DNA from: Ciona savignyi
Lineage: Eukaryota > Chordata > Ascidiacea > Phlebobranchia > Cionidae
Reading direction: 5' to 3'
Assembly: GCA_000149265.1 (NCBI GenBank)
Contig: CH002827.1
Span: forward strand, 1,005,632-1,069,631
Length of the DNA stretch: 64,000 nt
Shown here: positions 47,601 to 60,714 of the stretch, in pieces
Position numbering within the stretch: position 1 is the stretch's first letter
Layout of the letters: each line of letters starts with the position of its first letter
Notes under the pieces: model-generated
The model's input: only the letters and a program-made list of their open reading frames with translations
Database searches by the model: none
Told to the model about the DNA's origin: nothing
Made by a program: the position numbers and the translations under genes

Positions 47601-50600
47601 ATTTTCCTCTCTTTTCTCTTTTCCTGGAGCTACTCCTGTTTCTCCGGAAGAAGCTCCTTCCGCCCCTCTCTTCCGCATCTTCAATGTCAATCTCACGAGT
47701 TTCTAATCCTTTCGGCGGAGGACGCTCTTGGGATTTTGATCGTCTATAAATGATCAAGAAAATGTTGCGTCCACACCGAAAATGCTGAAGTACAAAGGCA
47801 TGATAAAGCTCTAAATAAGTTTTACTTACTTATCAAACTTTGCTCTATCTTTTGACTTCGACCTTGTTGGAGAACGGTCTGTCGATTTCGATCTTCTCCA
47901 TCTTGACGACATCCTCGATTTTCGACCTTTGGTCAAATCTGTTGGTTCGTCTTCCGTATCGGATGCTTTGGATTTCGAGTTTGAAGAGCTGCCTGCTCTT
48001 CCTCTTCTGTCCACTATTCGTTGCGACGCGGAACGTTCTTTGGGTTTGGAAGAAATCGAATCTTCTCTGATACCCGAAACCAGAGCTTCCGACTTTGAAC
48101 TGACACCAGAACTGAAATATATATATAAATAAATACACTAATATTTAGTAATATAAATAAAACAAAGTAACAAATATGCCTACCTTCTTCTTTCGATTTT
48201 GGAGGATCGTTTCGATGATTCCTCCTTTCGCGGAAGGGCGGGTGTACTGGCTATTGAATCAAGCTCTGACTGTTTTTCTTCCTCTTTGTTTGGAGACTTG
48301 GAACGCGGAGGAGTTCGTGCTCGCCGACTTCCACCGGGTGACTTTGAACGTTTAAGAAGTGACCGCTTCCGTCTTAAACTCGGTGAAATATATTTACTCT
48401 CGGGGCTGCCTCCAAGCAGACTCCTCAATTGGGAACCAAGCGATCGGTTAGTTGTAGAAGCGGTGTCAGATGAGTCGTCACCTGTTCGACCTTCTTCGCC
48501 GGATTTTCGGCGCGTCTGATTGGTTAATTGTGCCTCTTCAAATTCGTCAAATGGCAAGGTAGCGTCTGTCCCAGAGTCTATGGCCACTCTTGACGAGCGA
48601 ACGGAAGCAGGTGAAGAGACTGGCGTTATACCACCTTCTGAAAATCCGGATGGCTTTGTAGGTTCCTCTACTGATGGGGATGGGGGCGGGGAAGAAGAAG
48701 AGGTCGCTCCGGATGCGCTCCCAATTTTTGAACGACCAGCTTCGTCAGTCCCAATACCACTGCTTGCTTGGGACTTCGCTTCGCCGGTATTTTCGAGATA
48801 AAAATTGTCGTATTCCACAGGGTATCTAGGTATTGGTGGTTTTGGTTTATATGGCGATTCGGGTGGCTGAATGTTATCCAATATTTCTTGGACTCGGTGT
48901 TTAGCCTCAGCTTGTTCTTCTGTTTCAACCTTGGCTTTATAAACTATAGAGTTACTTTGGGATCCGTTTAACACAAAGGGCACTTCTTCGTATGGATTTA
49001 CAACACCATCGTCCATACGTTCGTCATAATCCAAATTATATGTGGGAAATGGCTTAGCTTCAGGTGTCGCTGGAATGCCAATTACTTGACTACGATTATA
49101 ACTTTCGTTGTACTGTTTTTCCCCACTGTACTGACGCCCAAATTGAACGTTTTCGTTTATACTGTGAAAGTCTTTTTCTTGACTACTCTGTCGTTCGACT
49201 GCACTTTCGCGAGAAGGTGTTCTTTTGGCCAAAGACTCCCGGGCAATCTGCCGTTCTCTTGCAATCAGTGCTTCTTGGTTATTATGCACCTTACGGGTTT
49301 GATTTCTTTCGCCTTCTGAAACGGTTTCAATGTGTTCTGTACTTTTTGATGGATGGTCAAGTTTCGATTTGTTAGATTTATTGCTGTAGTCATTAGAACG
49401 TAAGCGCGGAAGCGTTGATGCCTGTAGTCCAGATTGCTGTTTCCCTCTTTGTTCTATTCGTCTACTGCTCGGGGATTTTACTGACGTAGTATTCGATTGT
49501 TTAGAGCGTTTGAGATTGCCGCTGTGTCGATCAAGAGCACTAACTGCTGAACTATGACGAGCAAGGCGGGACGCTGAAACTGGTAAAGGAAAGCTTGCTC
49601 GGCTACCAGCAGTTTGTTGTGATAAACCAGGTGTAGAAGCAAGTGAATCTCTGGATCTTGAAGTGTCCTCTTCGGTTGAATCAAAGCTTCGATTTCTATT
49701 ATATTCCACGCTTTTCTTTTCTGTTTTAGTTGGCTTATCCTGTCGAAACTTCGTTTTCTTTGCTTCAGCTGCTTTTCGAGTCTCACCTGCAAGTACACAT
49801 AGTTTGAACCATCTCCATGAACTTTCATAGCTACAAGTCAATGAGCAATAAACAATTTCAGAAATTTAGTTAAACATGATATGCAAACGAAATCTAATAG
49901 CTAGTCGATAATTTCACAAGCGACCAAACTTAGATGAAAGTTGATATGACTAAAATGTAGCCAAAACAACCGAATTGAATTAAATTCTCGTGCAAACATA
50001 ATATACACTGAGTTCAAACCGACCAAATATAAACTCCTATATGCTCCAGTAACATATATTTAGACAGCGACGAACCGACTATACAATGAGAACTCGGCTA
50101 GACACAGTCAAGTCAGAAGAAAGCTTTATTGAGAGATGGAATGTTGACACAGTGGTGAAACATTAAATAGCCCACTGTGTTTGAATTAAAGAAACTGATA
50201 AATATAATACAATTCAGGCATTCAAAAACAATTAAAGTAAAAGTGGTTTAAAAGCCCATAAGTATTAACATGCCGTTTATTTAGCCGAGTCAAAACAGAT
50301 TCGCGCAAGCGACGAACGTCTCGAATAATTCAAGATGAAGAATCCAAATAAAAAGTAAAGTATGATTTACTACAATGACAAGTTAGTGAACCGTAAATTA
50401 CACCACACTATCATCTAGGTTAAAAGTAAAACATATGTTTGCTTACCTCCATAATTTTCCAGATTATCGTAGCCTACTTCTTCGTAACCAACAGGTACTT
50501 TTAATTCGCGTTCGGCGTCCGATTTGCTTCGGTAATGACGTTGCGGTGTCACGCTCGCTGACTTCGAGCTGCGCGAATACTTCGGTGTCGGTGGCGCCTG

Positions 50601-53600
50601 GTTGGGAGGTATATCCAACGGAAAATGAGGGGTGTCTTCTTCAGTTGGGCTTCCAGATTCAACTTGCTTTTGCTTATTCCTTGGTAGAGTTCCAAAAAAT
50701 TCGTTTACGGAGTGCATAATGGAAGAAGGGGTCAACTCTTCATCCATTGGCGGTTGAAATTTTCTACTTTGAACTGGTGTAACCGCCTCGAAAGATGGTT
50801 CAAAGTTGGTTAAATCAACCATGCCGTATGGTTCAACATCGTGGACCAAATCAGTGTCAGGATTCTCCGTTTTTGTTGCATCTCCGGATCTACCAAGACT
50901 AGTTGTCCCAGCAGAAGAGACAGATACTTTGCTCTCAACGGACACAGCCCTCTCAAATCCAACTGAACCTGAATGACTGTTTTTTTCTTCACTGTCACTG
51001 ATGAGCTCATAATCCTCATCACGATCTATTTGGTTAGACTTTGATTCTCTTTGTGTTTCTTTTTGCTTTAACATCGGCATTTCGCTGGAGGATTGGCGAC
51101 TGGTTCGTATCATAGGGTTGTTTTGCCACCTAACAGACGATGTATCTGATGTGTCGTCCGCGGAACTTGTAGAATGCACTGTTGTGCTCCCGCTTTCACG
51201 ATTTGTCGTATCTTCCTCCGTTTCGGTAACATCTTCATCCCCCTCAAAGGCATTTAATCCACGTGAAGAGGCAACGCTCCACGATGGCGAACCACTTTGC
51301 TGTCGCGTATGGATCGAACAGTCGTCTGTGTAAATCGAAAGATCGTCTCCAGTAACGGAAGAAGCGCATGACGACGAATCCCCATATGTGCTGTCCTCTT
51401 CAATTATAGGGGCAAGAGGTTCGTCCACAATTGACCTTGCTCTGGTCTCGTCTACACTTAATTGAGAGAGTACATTTTGATGTAACAGAGCTGATGGTAA
51501 ATTCTGGTGGTCGCTTGTGCTCAAAACTTTCACCCCAGAGGTTTTTGATTGTTGAATATTCTGCACAGGAACATTGATGGGCAAGACAGGAGATTGTTGC
51601 GTAACAGGCCTAGAAAAGTTAGCCTGTGCTTGGTAAAACTGGGGCATAGGCGATGGTACATGGGCAGGCTGTGACACTTGCTGATTTGGCCCAGGAATAT
51701 GTAGCTTGAGCTGTCGGTTTTGCTGTTGGGTTTGGCTTTTTGATTGAGTTGAGGTTCCATTAGTCTGACTTAACTGCTGGACATCTGCAGGTTTTCTAAC
51801 TAACTTCTTTTGCTTTGGGGGTAGTTTAGGAGGGGTTGCTGCACCGACAGTATCCATTTGTTGATCTAGATTCTCCTTTAACTTCTTATATTCATATTCA
51901 AGTTCTCCAAGTGCACTGCGAAATTCCGTTAAATTGTTGGCATTTGCGTCAGTCTGTTCTGTCGACTGATTCGATCTTCTGTCTTCGGGACACGGTCTTA
52001 AAACTTGCCTTATCTGTGTCTTGCGGTTACTGTCGACTGAAACGCGTTCGACGCGACGATCTTGCGAACTGGCTGTTTATTCTGTTCATTCGAAGAGCAT
52101 GAAATACCTTCGTTAGACTGGGCTGGTATTTCAGGGTTTAGCGCGGATTCACGCGCGATCACTTTTGCCATTCTTCTTTCATCCTGCTCTCGTTTATGTC
52201 GAACTTTTTCCATAATATCCATGTTGTCATAATAAAGAATCTCATCATCTATATCACGACGTTTATCTTTATTAAAACTGATGATGTTCTTCTGCTGGTA
52301 TGTCTTTGCAATGTCTGGTGATCTTTTACCGCCTGTTGTCTGCTTCACGTTGCTGTCTGTTGCAACGCTCGACTGGCTACTCATTTCTGCACATTTACTC
52401 AACACTCTCTCGGTTTCTCCAATCGAGTATTTAGAGAGTGTTGACTGGGCATCGACTGGGCCTGTGGTTACATGGCGTGAGGGCGGGTTGCTGCTTCGCT
52501 GCTCAGTGTAACTCGCCTCACCTGCGACGGAAAACACTGGAAAACGAGGCGCTTCCGCCTCAACGCTATGTGAATTATTTGACGTATCTAGTTGAGGTTG
52601 TTTCGGAGGTGGAGGGAAATCTATGGGAGGTGGAGGAAATTCAAAATCTGAATCTAAAATCTGAGTTTGCTTTTTTGATTGTTGGTTTCCAGGATGGTCT
52701 TCTAATTTGCGTGGTATTTGTGTAATAGAATGGTCAGAAAGCTTTCGCGGCAATGTGTTTCTCTTAGGCTCACCTAAAATGGGCGATCGGGTGTACTGTT
52801 CGACTTTACTCTCCGTTACGTTAAAAAATTTCTTTTTTTCAGTGGGAGATATCAGGGAATTAATTAATTTGCTTTCAAACTCATGTTCATACTTATTTTT
52901 GAGATCTCCCATGTGTATTGTGCTCCCAACACTTATATTCTTTGAATCATTGTCTTGAAACGACCAGGCGGCATTAGTCATGATATTCGACTTGGAAGCG
53001 ACAGCTTGCTCACTTGGAATATCAGAACCTACAGCATCTTCCAGTGGTGTTTGTATTGTGGTGTTTTCATCGAAACTATGTATGTCTTTCATTTCTAAGA
53101 TGTCTTTAAACAATTCGTTTGCGGTCGGGCTAAGTGGTCCATTGCTTAGTCGGTTCTTTTCCGTTTGCGGAGGTTTGAAGACCGGATCCGGAACTGGCTT
53201 TTTAAATGTCATTTTCATCTGCTCAAACCTATTTCTCTTTTCAGAAACTGGAGCCACTGCAAGTTCGTCAGTCCGGGACTCGTTTTTAACTTGGTTTGCG
53301 GCTGCTGATAGATGGAGAGCAGGCGGTCTGTTCTTTGGTTTGCAGGCTACTTTCGGGGGGATTCTAGCTGGATCAGGCAATATATTTGAAATCAGCTGCT
53401 GCTTGGATTTGAAATCCATATTCGACCCACTACTTTGGATTTGACCTGTCAAGTGGCTTCTGTTTATGTTATCAGGTATCGATCTCGTATTCTCACTTGC
53501 GCTGTTGTAATCAGCCCTTGCGCACAAGATACGCGGTAAACAAGCTTTCGGCGTAGTAGAAATTCCACCGTCGCAAGTATGATCTTTGCTTTTTTCCGAC

Positions 53601-54280
53601 GTCTCGGTCGACTGCAAGATGTACTCAGGTGTAACTACTTTTTTAGAAGTGAGTTTCGCTTTGTACGCTACACTAGGAGCAGAAACACGTCTAATCGCTG
53701 AATTTCCAAACTGAAAAATATTTTCATTGTCTAATTCGTTTCTTGCAGTGGGACTTCCCTTCGAACTATCGGTCACTTCTGAAAGTCTTCTCGGCTTTTT
53801 GGAAATGAAAGGTTTTGGTGAGAGAATCGGCGGTTTCTGAAAACCTACCGGCCGCTTAGGTGATACGCGAGAGTGTGGCGACTTCCTTTGCGAATTGTTG
53901 TTGCTATTTCCGTTGGCGATGGATTTACCCGAATCAACAGTCGCAGAAGAAGGCGAACTGACACCAGGTATTTCCACAACAGCCTTGATGTGATTAAAAC
54001 TGCTTACCGGAGAAAACTCAGGGTAAAATTCTGTCCTTTTTTGTGCATCTCCGAATTCCGTTGTATCCGATGATTGGGCAATGTCGCTATAAACAATAGT
54101 GTCTGTCTTTTCGTTACGATTCACTTGCTTTGAGTATACCTGATTTCGCTGTTCTGATCCATTGCTTAAATGCCCTGGAGCCGTGGCTTGGAACTCCGCT
54201 CGACCGAAGTAAGCATCACCGGTTGACTGTGAACCGAAGCTATCAATACTTGTATGGCCGACCTCAGCTACGCCAGCCAT
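41608..54280 (-). CDS. PEAK1: PEAK1/PRAG1-family pseudokinase scaffold, ~14 exons
   Basis: Cytoskeletal signalling scaffold of the PEAK family: a long disordered N-terminus and a C-terminal pseudokinase that recruits Src/Csk/Shc-type partners. Exons by eye: 52108-54280, 50447-52072, 48184-49786, 47830-48111, 47484-47743, 46708-46855, 45975-46150, 45801-45916, 44761-44960, 43657-43860, 43428(or 43432)-43579, 43105-43385, 42818-43021, 41608-42366. Phases agree at every junction except that the 43433 donor needs the weaker site. Product about 2,727 residues (human PEAK1 1,746). The last exon is diagnostic: VQCALWGPEDL, then ALELWIEMEQAKLVNSLAV, then the final VLFNGLKTLQRI match the PEAK C-terminal helical tail after the kinase fold. 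HRD-N and DFG are absent (MPYISAEHLVIT occupies the catalytic-loop place), so it should be catalytically dead. The N-terminus has two FPPPP motifs near residue 550 and an NPYEEV site. The first and eleventh junctions are uncertain. Confidence 0.8.
42525..42795 (+). mobile_element. Diverged SINE in a PEAK-gene intron
   Basis: The head is tRNA-like (GTTTAGCTCAGTCGCTAAAA, then GCGCTGTCCTCC). A body follows with CGGTTGTGTCTTTCGAAAAG and an ACAACACAATTC...AGGTAATCTGACG section related to the full copies at 30890 and 62331. The head differs from theirs and the tail is lost, so it belongs to a related subfamily or is old. It lies antisense in the intron before the last exon. Confidence 0.6.
46604..46625 (+). 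repeat. (TA)n microsatellite
   Basis: About eleven TA units in an intron of the PEAK-family gene, probably length-polymorphic. Confidence 0.85.
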
Positions 54281-56326
54281 TTGATTTCCTCACGAGTCTG
54301 TACTCAGAAATGTCACTGCGGAATGTACTGGACAGACACTGATTTAAGATTTGGTTTTCAGCATTTGTACAAAGATGTTTCCAAGTGTACTTGTATACCA
54401 CTTTAACAAAAGGTATAGGCAAACAACTTGTCTCTGAAATAATAAAACAACGTTAACACAATATAATAAAAATAGAGAGTTCGAAAGGGGGCACTCAAAA
54501 CTATGGAGGCTTGGAAGTTTGCCTAGTAATGTTACAGTGTGTCTATTTTGCAGATGGGGTGTAACAAAGCGCGTGGACACCTGAAACATATTGTCTTGCG
54601 TTTAATGACGTCATAAACCAATGGCACGAAAAGTTGCCCGCAACTTAATTGCACAACAACAACAAAGCTCTAAAAAAACAGTTTTAAAAATTCGATACTG
54701 CGTCTTCAGCATGTACCGGTTTAAGTAAAGAATGGGGACGATTTCGTTACAAACAAGGAATATCGTAATGCTTTTTCGAATAAATATTAAAACAAAAAAG
54801 AGCACATCTTTACTGCCATCTAACGTTAACAATTGCTAAAATTACCTAATCAAGAACGAGACTTTGCACTTTCTCCACAAATCACAAATCTACAATGCTT
54901 CTAATATCTACACTTCTTACACAGTTAAAACATGCTTATCGTAAACCACATGATATTTACATGCCCCTACTTGTAAAGTGTCAAGTATTTTAAGTGTTAC
55001 TTTCAGATGAAAAACGCCTTCTCTATAACGGTACTCCAAATCTATAAAATAAACAAAAAAAATCAGAAACCTTAACCTATGCTCCTACACAATGAGCAAT
55101 GTTAACAAACCAATACATATCAATCCCTGAACGGACCTAGTGGTTTATATGCAAGCTCGGTGTCAAGTCTACAACTAAACTGATTTAACAAGCCCAACCT
55201 TGATACAATCTACTGGAAGAGCTTGTGCGAAAATTGTTCTTGGATCTAGTCACACGAGTCTCGGTGTCGAGGACTTCGGTGTACAGTGACAACGCACGTT
55301 ATTTTGACTTTATTTGTCGGCAGACAGGGGTCTCAAATAAATCTAACACGGGCCAGGAGCGCTGGTCAGACCGTGACGTATTCTAAAGAGTAATGATGAC
55401 TTTCCATAAACATTTTTAATTTCACCATTTTCCAACTATAGATATTTTAAAGAAACAGTATAGATTTCCTTAATTTTCAAAACAATTTTTTATTTGAACT
55501 AAAATGTGCCCTGCTTTGCACTAAAATTAACATTTGACTGTGCGGTACAAATTCGGTTTTTGGATCAACAGGTGCCACACCAAATCACGTGTTTACTGAA
55601 AACAGTGGAATATTGACAGCCGTGTGGTTGTGTAAAATTGCCAACCCCACCTCGCTAAGCACTCAAGTGGAACCGGGTCATGTAAAAGGTCATGGAGTTT
55701 CCCACCTTACTCCATTAGCCGGCCAAATAGAGACGAAAAAGTATGTTAATTTTGGGATTATTACGAAGTAGTACGTTAAAAAGCGTTGGTAAAAACAACC
55801 GCACACACAGTAACAAACTTTAAGCAAATTGACGGGGAGCACGGCAAATCATATCGTTGAAAATCACACCATTATTGCGTACAACCTAAAGACCAACTTA
55901 TCTATGGTACTAGTTCTATATGACAACAATTTTAAGTAAAGAATAAATATGTTTAAAATGCAGTCGTATCAGTTGTAAATAGACCTGAAAAAAAGAAGAC
56001 AGTCGTAACTTCTAGTTATATTTCCAACACACGTATGTATAAATTTTTAAGTTAATTGATTTCTTGGTAACAAAGTAAGTCCGACGGGATAATAACCTGA
56101 TCTTTGTTCTTTTGCAAGTGACCGTAAAACTACATTAGAACGAGACACGCTTCCCGGAATTCAATAAAAACACTTTTAGACGATGTTGCATACGTAGAAT
56201 TATAATATAAAAAATGGTCTGTATTACCATCGGCAATCTTTTTTCCACACCGCATTTTACCGGTGTAACCAGCCCAAAAATCGATTTAGGCTAAGTTTAA
56301 TAACACTTTCTAGCTATGCAAAAATC

Positions 56327-56416
56327 GTGAGGTATAAACCGATATGCCTAAAATACCACACATTTACCACGTGAGGTATAAACCGATATGGCTAAAATAC
56401 CACATTTCTTTACCAC
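56327..56416 (+). repeat. Tandem duplication of a ~45-bp unit
   Basis: Two units, 56327-56370 and 56371-56416, each start GTGAGGTATAAACCGATATG and end TTTACCAC, differing by one substitution and a short indel. A recent local duplication. Confidence 0.85.
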
Positions 56417-56431
56417 GCTTAACACTTCCAG

Positions 56432-56544
56432 ATAATGGTTTGTTTGCTCGTGGGATTTATGAGAAGCCGCTTAATCGCTTAGATCAACATTATTATGAAG
56501 AGAGCAGCTTAATGTGGGGTCCAGCCAAACGATTTCGTGGTTAA
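56432..56544 (+). CDS. Orphan terminal-exon candidate
   Basis: After an acceptor-like CTTAACACTTCCAG the frame reads about 37 codons to a TAA: starts DNGLFARGIYEKPLNRLDQH and ends SSLMWGPAKRFRG. The composition looks coding, but I find no upstream exon to join it to and do not recognise a family. It may be chance. Confidence 0.15.
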
Positions 56545-59206
56545 AGGTGGAGCAGGGCCTGAAGTTTTGGTAGGTTGGGGCTAATCCACCATTTCACTCC
56601 GGAAACCAGTCACTGTATCTTAAACACGAAACTTAAAACACCATCTGAAACTGCTTACAGTAACTACTAGTTTAATTACTGCCAGTCAATGATATCGATT
56701 TCATCGCTTGTCCCGATTCTAATTAAACCATATGTCACTTTAGAGTGTATACGCACCACTGCAGTATAACAGGGTTATATTTTTTAGCATTACTGAAACA
56801 AAACAAATGTGGACTAAATGGGCTCCATAATTTTTTTAACCTAACAGAAATCAGCAGCGCAACGCTTGCACGCAATCGGACGCCCCTCACGCAACCATCT
56901 TATATACCGCGATAAATCTCTCGTCGGAATTAGAGTCGACCGTGGTCACTGAAGGCAACTATAATCTTGTGGTAATTATCATTATAAGTCACGGTGGCAT
57001 CGGCTATCTGTTCGCGGTTCAGGCTAAGTCAGAAAAAATAAACACTATTTGACGAAATAATCTTTCTGGTGGTTATAAAATGCCTATACTCGGCCCAAAA
57101 TAACCAACAAGAAAGGCTTTCTTTTTTAAATATAAAATCGTTGAAATCAGCCTACCTAGATCTAAGACGGAGACCGTATTTTAAACAGGAAACAAATATT
57201 TTCTCTGTCATAGGATATGATAATACGATGTCTGTCGGTCGAAGCGATAAAAGTACTGAGCAATTTAACTGCTTTAGCACGTATTACTTCAGTTAATTTG
57301 AACCCGCTGTAATATTTTATCAGTTCTTCCTTTTGCCTGTACACTGAGTTGCTATTAAGATATAAATGGGCCAAACTAATGAAGGTGATGAACACATCCG
57401 TGTATGTTATATTCATTAGCATCATTACCTCAAGCGTCAATTATCTATTTTACTGCTATTTAACCCTAGCACGAAGAACCGATAAACAAATATATTTAAT
57501 CGAATTGGTAAAAATGTAACTGCATTTTTATATTATGTTTATTTATCATGTTAGCCACACAACCTTGCACTATATTACTTTGCAAAGCTGCAATCGTTGT
57601 ATAAATAAGAAAAATGCTAACTGACAGAAAAATAAATACTCACAAATAATTTATGACCAACTCATTCCTACAAGCTCATCTCATCGGTTGAATGACACGC
57701 ATTTCTATGTTTCCGTTACTAATAGTAAGATGAAGTAGTCAATGTAAAACGAAATTGGAACTATTGATATACAAAGTTTAAAAAGAAGCCGCGATACTAC
57801 AGTACAACAGATAAAGCTCGTAAACATTTACTACCTTGACTGGCGAAACCGCGCGGGTAAAGTGTCAAACGACAGTCTCTCTGTCGTTCATCTCATGGTC
57901 TATCGAAAAAAGCAGGACAAAGGAAAGGAAATAGTTAGATTGTGATGTACGGACCGTCGGCGCTAAGTCCACAGAGCGTGGAATACGCTGTCAGTAAGAA
58001 ACTCTTGTTTGCTATGAAAACACAACCTAACTGCTAGGCAAACAACTTTAAAAAGAAGTAGGAAGCTCCGATTCCGTTGACGTAAACACCAAAGAACGAG
58101 ATAAGGTTTATACAACTTAGTCTTTAAGTAAATTCTATCGCATAAATTTGCCTGGCGGAATAAATGACAAAATGCTGCATTGGATTTAAGGAATGCGTTG
58201 TTACTGCAACTTTTATAGGTCTCTTACCTGAACTGTACAGGCTACTCAATATAAGGTCGAGATGCGACAGAGAAGGCGCTAGCAGATTCACAATAGATGC
58301 AGTCTACCGTAAAATAACGTCCTTTTATCGATGTGCACGGCCATTAAGTATAATACGATATCAGATAATACAGAAATATAGATTTTATTTAATATTGTGT
58401 GCTAACGGAAATACCAAATGTTCTAATCCTTTACCACTGCATAGCGCCTTTTAATAAATAAAAGTATCTTACAGCAATAATCTGTCTTTCTATTTTGATT
58501 CTATGCCGTTGCAGTATATAGGCCTACGTCACGACATACGTCCAGCATATATACAGTATTACTGAACTATAGCATGATTTGATAAATTGCCGCGCTGATC
58601 TGGACAACGAAACTCGTTTACCTGCTGAGAACGTAAACAAGCATTTCTATTTTTGCGCTGGAATGAATTTGTAACGGAGAGTTTTATGTCTCCCGCGGCA
58701 GTAATTGTTGCATAACTTTGCGATTAGAAAGCGAAACAATAAAGGCTATACACAATGTTAGTACAATGAACAGTATTTACACAGAAGAAATACTAACTAT
58801 AATAATGAAATAATATTCTGATTTTATGAGCGACATAGGCATCATATAATCTGCAAAACAAGCAAAATGTTTGGAAACACGTTACCAAAATGAATTGCAC
58901 TTTACAAAAGAGTTGACAAAACCCATTGAAATAAATAAGGTACGTATGGAATTGTTATTAAAGGAACAAATGGCGCTGACCTCGCTCTATAGCAGGTTGT
59001 CACTCTGAAAGTATCTTGGAACACTCAGTACAAATTAAAATTGAAAAATGCAGAATAGTAACATGAAAAACGTTAAGAAAAAGTAGGACTCTCTAACAGT
59101 GTAAAAATGGACGCAAAACAAAATAAAAACTTAGTAGGCTTCGCATAGAGTTTTTATAATTCATCTAAAATATTGTGGGCTACATCTCTTTGCTCGCATC
59201 AGTTTC

Positions 59207-60714
59207 TTATTTAAAACCGACATAGTAAAGACCTATTTTGTCAGTACAAGAAAACGGCATCCAATAGTTAATATAAGGTTTATCGTGGAGCACAGTTTGC
59301 CAGGCATACCCGAACGATATAAAGACGCTGAGGTAATAACCTGATACCAGCATCAAAATGTGCCTGGAAACGTATAAAAAAAAGTTAAAGTAATATTTTC
59401 AGATTCCCCCCAAATATACTTACCAAATAGCGTGCATATACGGAAAGTGAATACTCAGCCAGAAATCACAGATCATGCGATCTGATACCCAGCAGAGAAA
59501 AGCAAGAAGGAGGACAACAGAACCGTTCCGTCCGATGCGATGGGCCATTGGATCTGTAAATTTCCTAAAAACGAATTTGGACAACTGTTAACCAGCTTAA
59601 ACGGAAAAGACTGAACATCTGTTACGTTACTTATAACAAAAACAATGCTTTAAAGAAAACGTCACCCAACTCGTTAAAAAGTTGTCTCAGCAGTTTCACC
59701 AATGGGATCCAGTAGACAAAGAGGAACAAGTGGTTTAATTCGGGTTTTAAACATCCAAGTAATGTGTTCACGACCGCCATACCCGTCATCAAATATTGAT
59801 AATGCGCCCTGTAAGTAAACCAGTACTGTCATATAAAAACGTAAAATATATAAACACTTTTGCTAACTGTCAACAATCGTAACTTTAAGGGCCCCACACC
59901 TTCTCAAAAAGCTGACCCCCTTATTAGTATTTGTTACTATTTAATGCACATTGTTCTTCAGGGATTTGAAGTGTTAAATTTTTACATAAATTGTTGCATT
60001 TAAATGGGAATTACTTTAACGGCCACCTTCGTTATATTCATTAATTTTATGCATGTTTAATGACGTGTTTTAACCACTGCTCATTTTGCCATCTTTTCCT
60101 GTTTCTGTGGTATGAAGTGTTTTATTGAATGTTTTTGTTATACGAAAATTATTATAAACTTATAACACAAAAAACTAATATAAGCAACATTGAGTAACCT
60201 GTGTTCTTGAAAGTATGTTGGCAAATAAAGAGTGCTAGGATCGGTCCATTGAGCCATCACCGCGTATATCATCCATAAGATACCAACTTCATCAACAAAT
60301 TGGCCGAATAAGCTTAAGTGCATGTGAAAGTATATGGACCCCACCCCTGTACACATACAGTGGTTAACGGGTACAGCTGACTGCTTTTCGGTCTGGTTTA
60401 TTAAATATATACTTACCGATAATTACAATAAGCAACCACACATCATTAACTCGTTTGCAATGCGGCACCACAACAGAATAATCTCGGTAAAGATACATCA
60501 TGATTGGTGGTATCACCAACATGGGGAGGTTGGTAATCTAGAACAATTTTATGGTTATTGAATATTAGCGTGAAAAAAACGCTTGTATTTTTAATTACAT
60601 TTTCATACATACTGTATTCCAAAATTCAGCAATGTGGTTGCTCACAGCATAATCCGGTTCACACCAGTTAACCCCGGACGAGTGCGGTTCCAAAATATTC
60701 ACATTCAGCTTCAT
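59207..60714 (-). CDS. ACER: Alkaline ceramidase, six exons
   Basis: Seven-span ER/Golgi membrane hydrolase that cleaves ceramide to sphingosine and fatty acid at alkaline pH. Exons: 60613-60714, 60417-60537, 60199-60346, 59666-59808, 59424-59553, 59207-59363; all GT-AG and in phase, 266 residues, the family length (264 to 275). The conserved core SIYFHMHLSLFGQFVDE supplies S78, H82 and D93, and HAIWH near the end supplies H212 and H216, matching the zinc and catalytic residues known from the ACER3 structure. The N-terminus (VNWCEPDYAVSNHIAEFWNT) aligns with the family's VDWCE..Y..S..VAEF.NT. The last exon begins with the HILMLVSGYL membrane segment and ends ...YYVGFK. The sequence looks closer to ACER1/2 than ACER3. 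All motifs are intact, so it should be active. Confidence 0.95.

Larger units (their letters stand above)
54281..59206. other. Spacer between PEAK-family gene and ceramidase
   Basis: Nearly 5 kb without a gene I can support. It should contain the PEAK-gene promoter and 5' UTR and the ceramidase 3' UTR. A 45-bp tandem duplication (56327-56416) and one coding-looking exon candidate (56432-56544, plus strand) are the only structures seen. Confidence 0.5.

Noticed and set aside
47840..54073. Plus-strand open frames of 60 to 154 residues opposite the PEAK-family exons
   Set aside because: Antisense to long serine-rich exons, whose codon bias opens the reverse frames; none resembles a known protein.
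57860..57960. Small CGACAGTCTCTCTGTCG hairpin as a microRNA
   Set aside because: Stem is too short for a microRNA precursor and no known seed is recognised.
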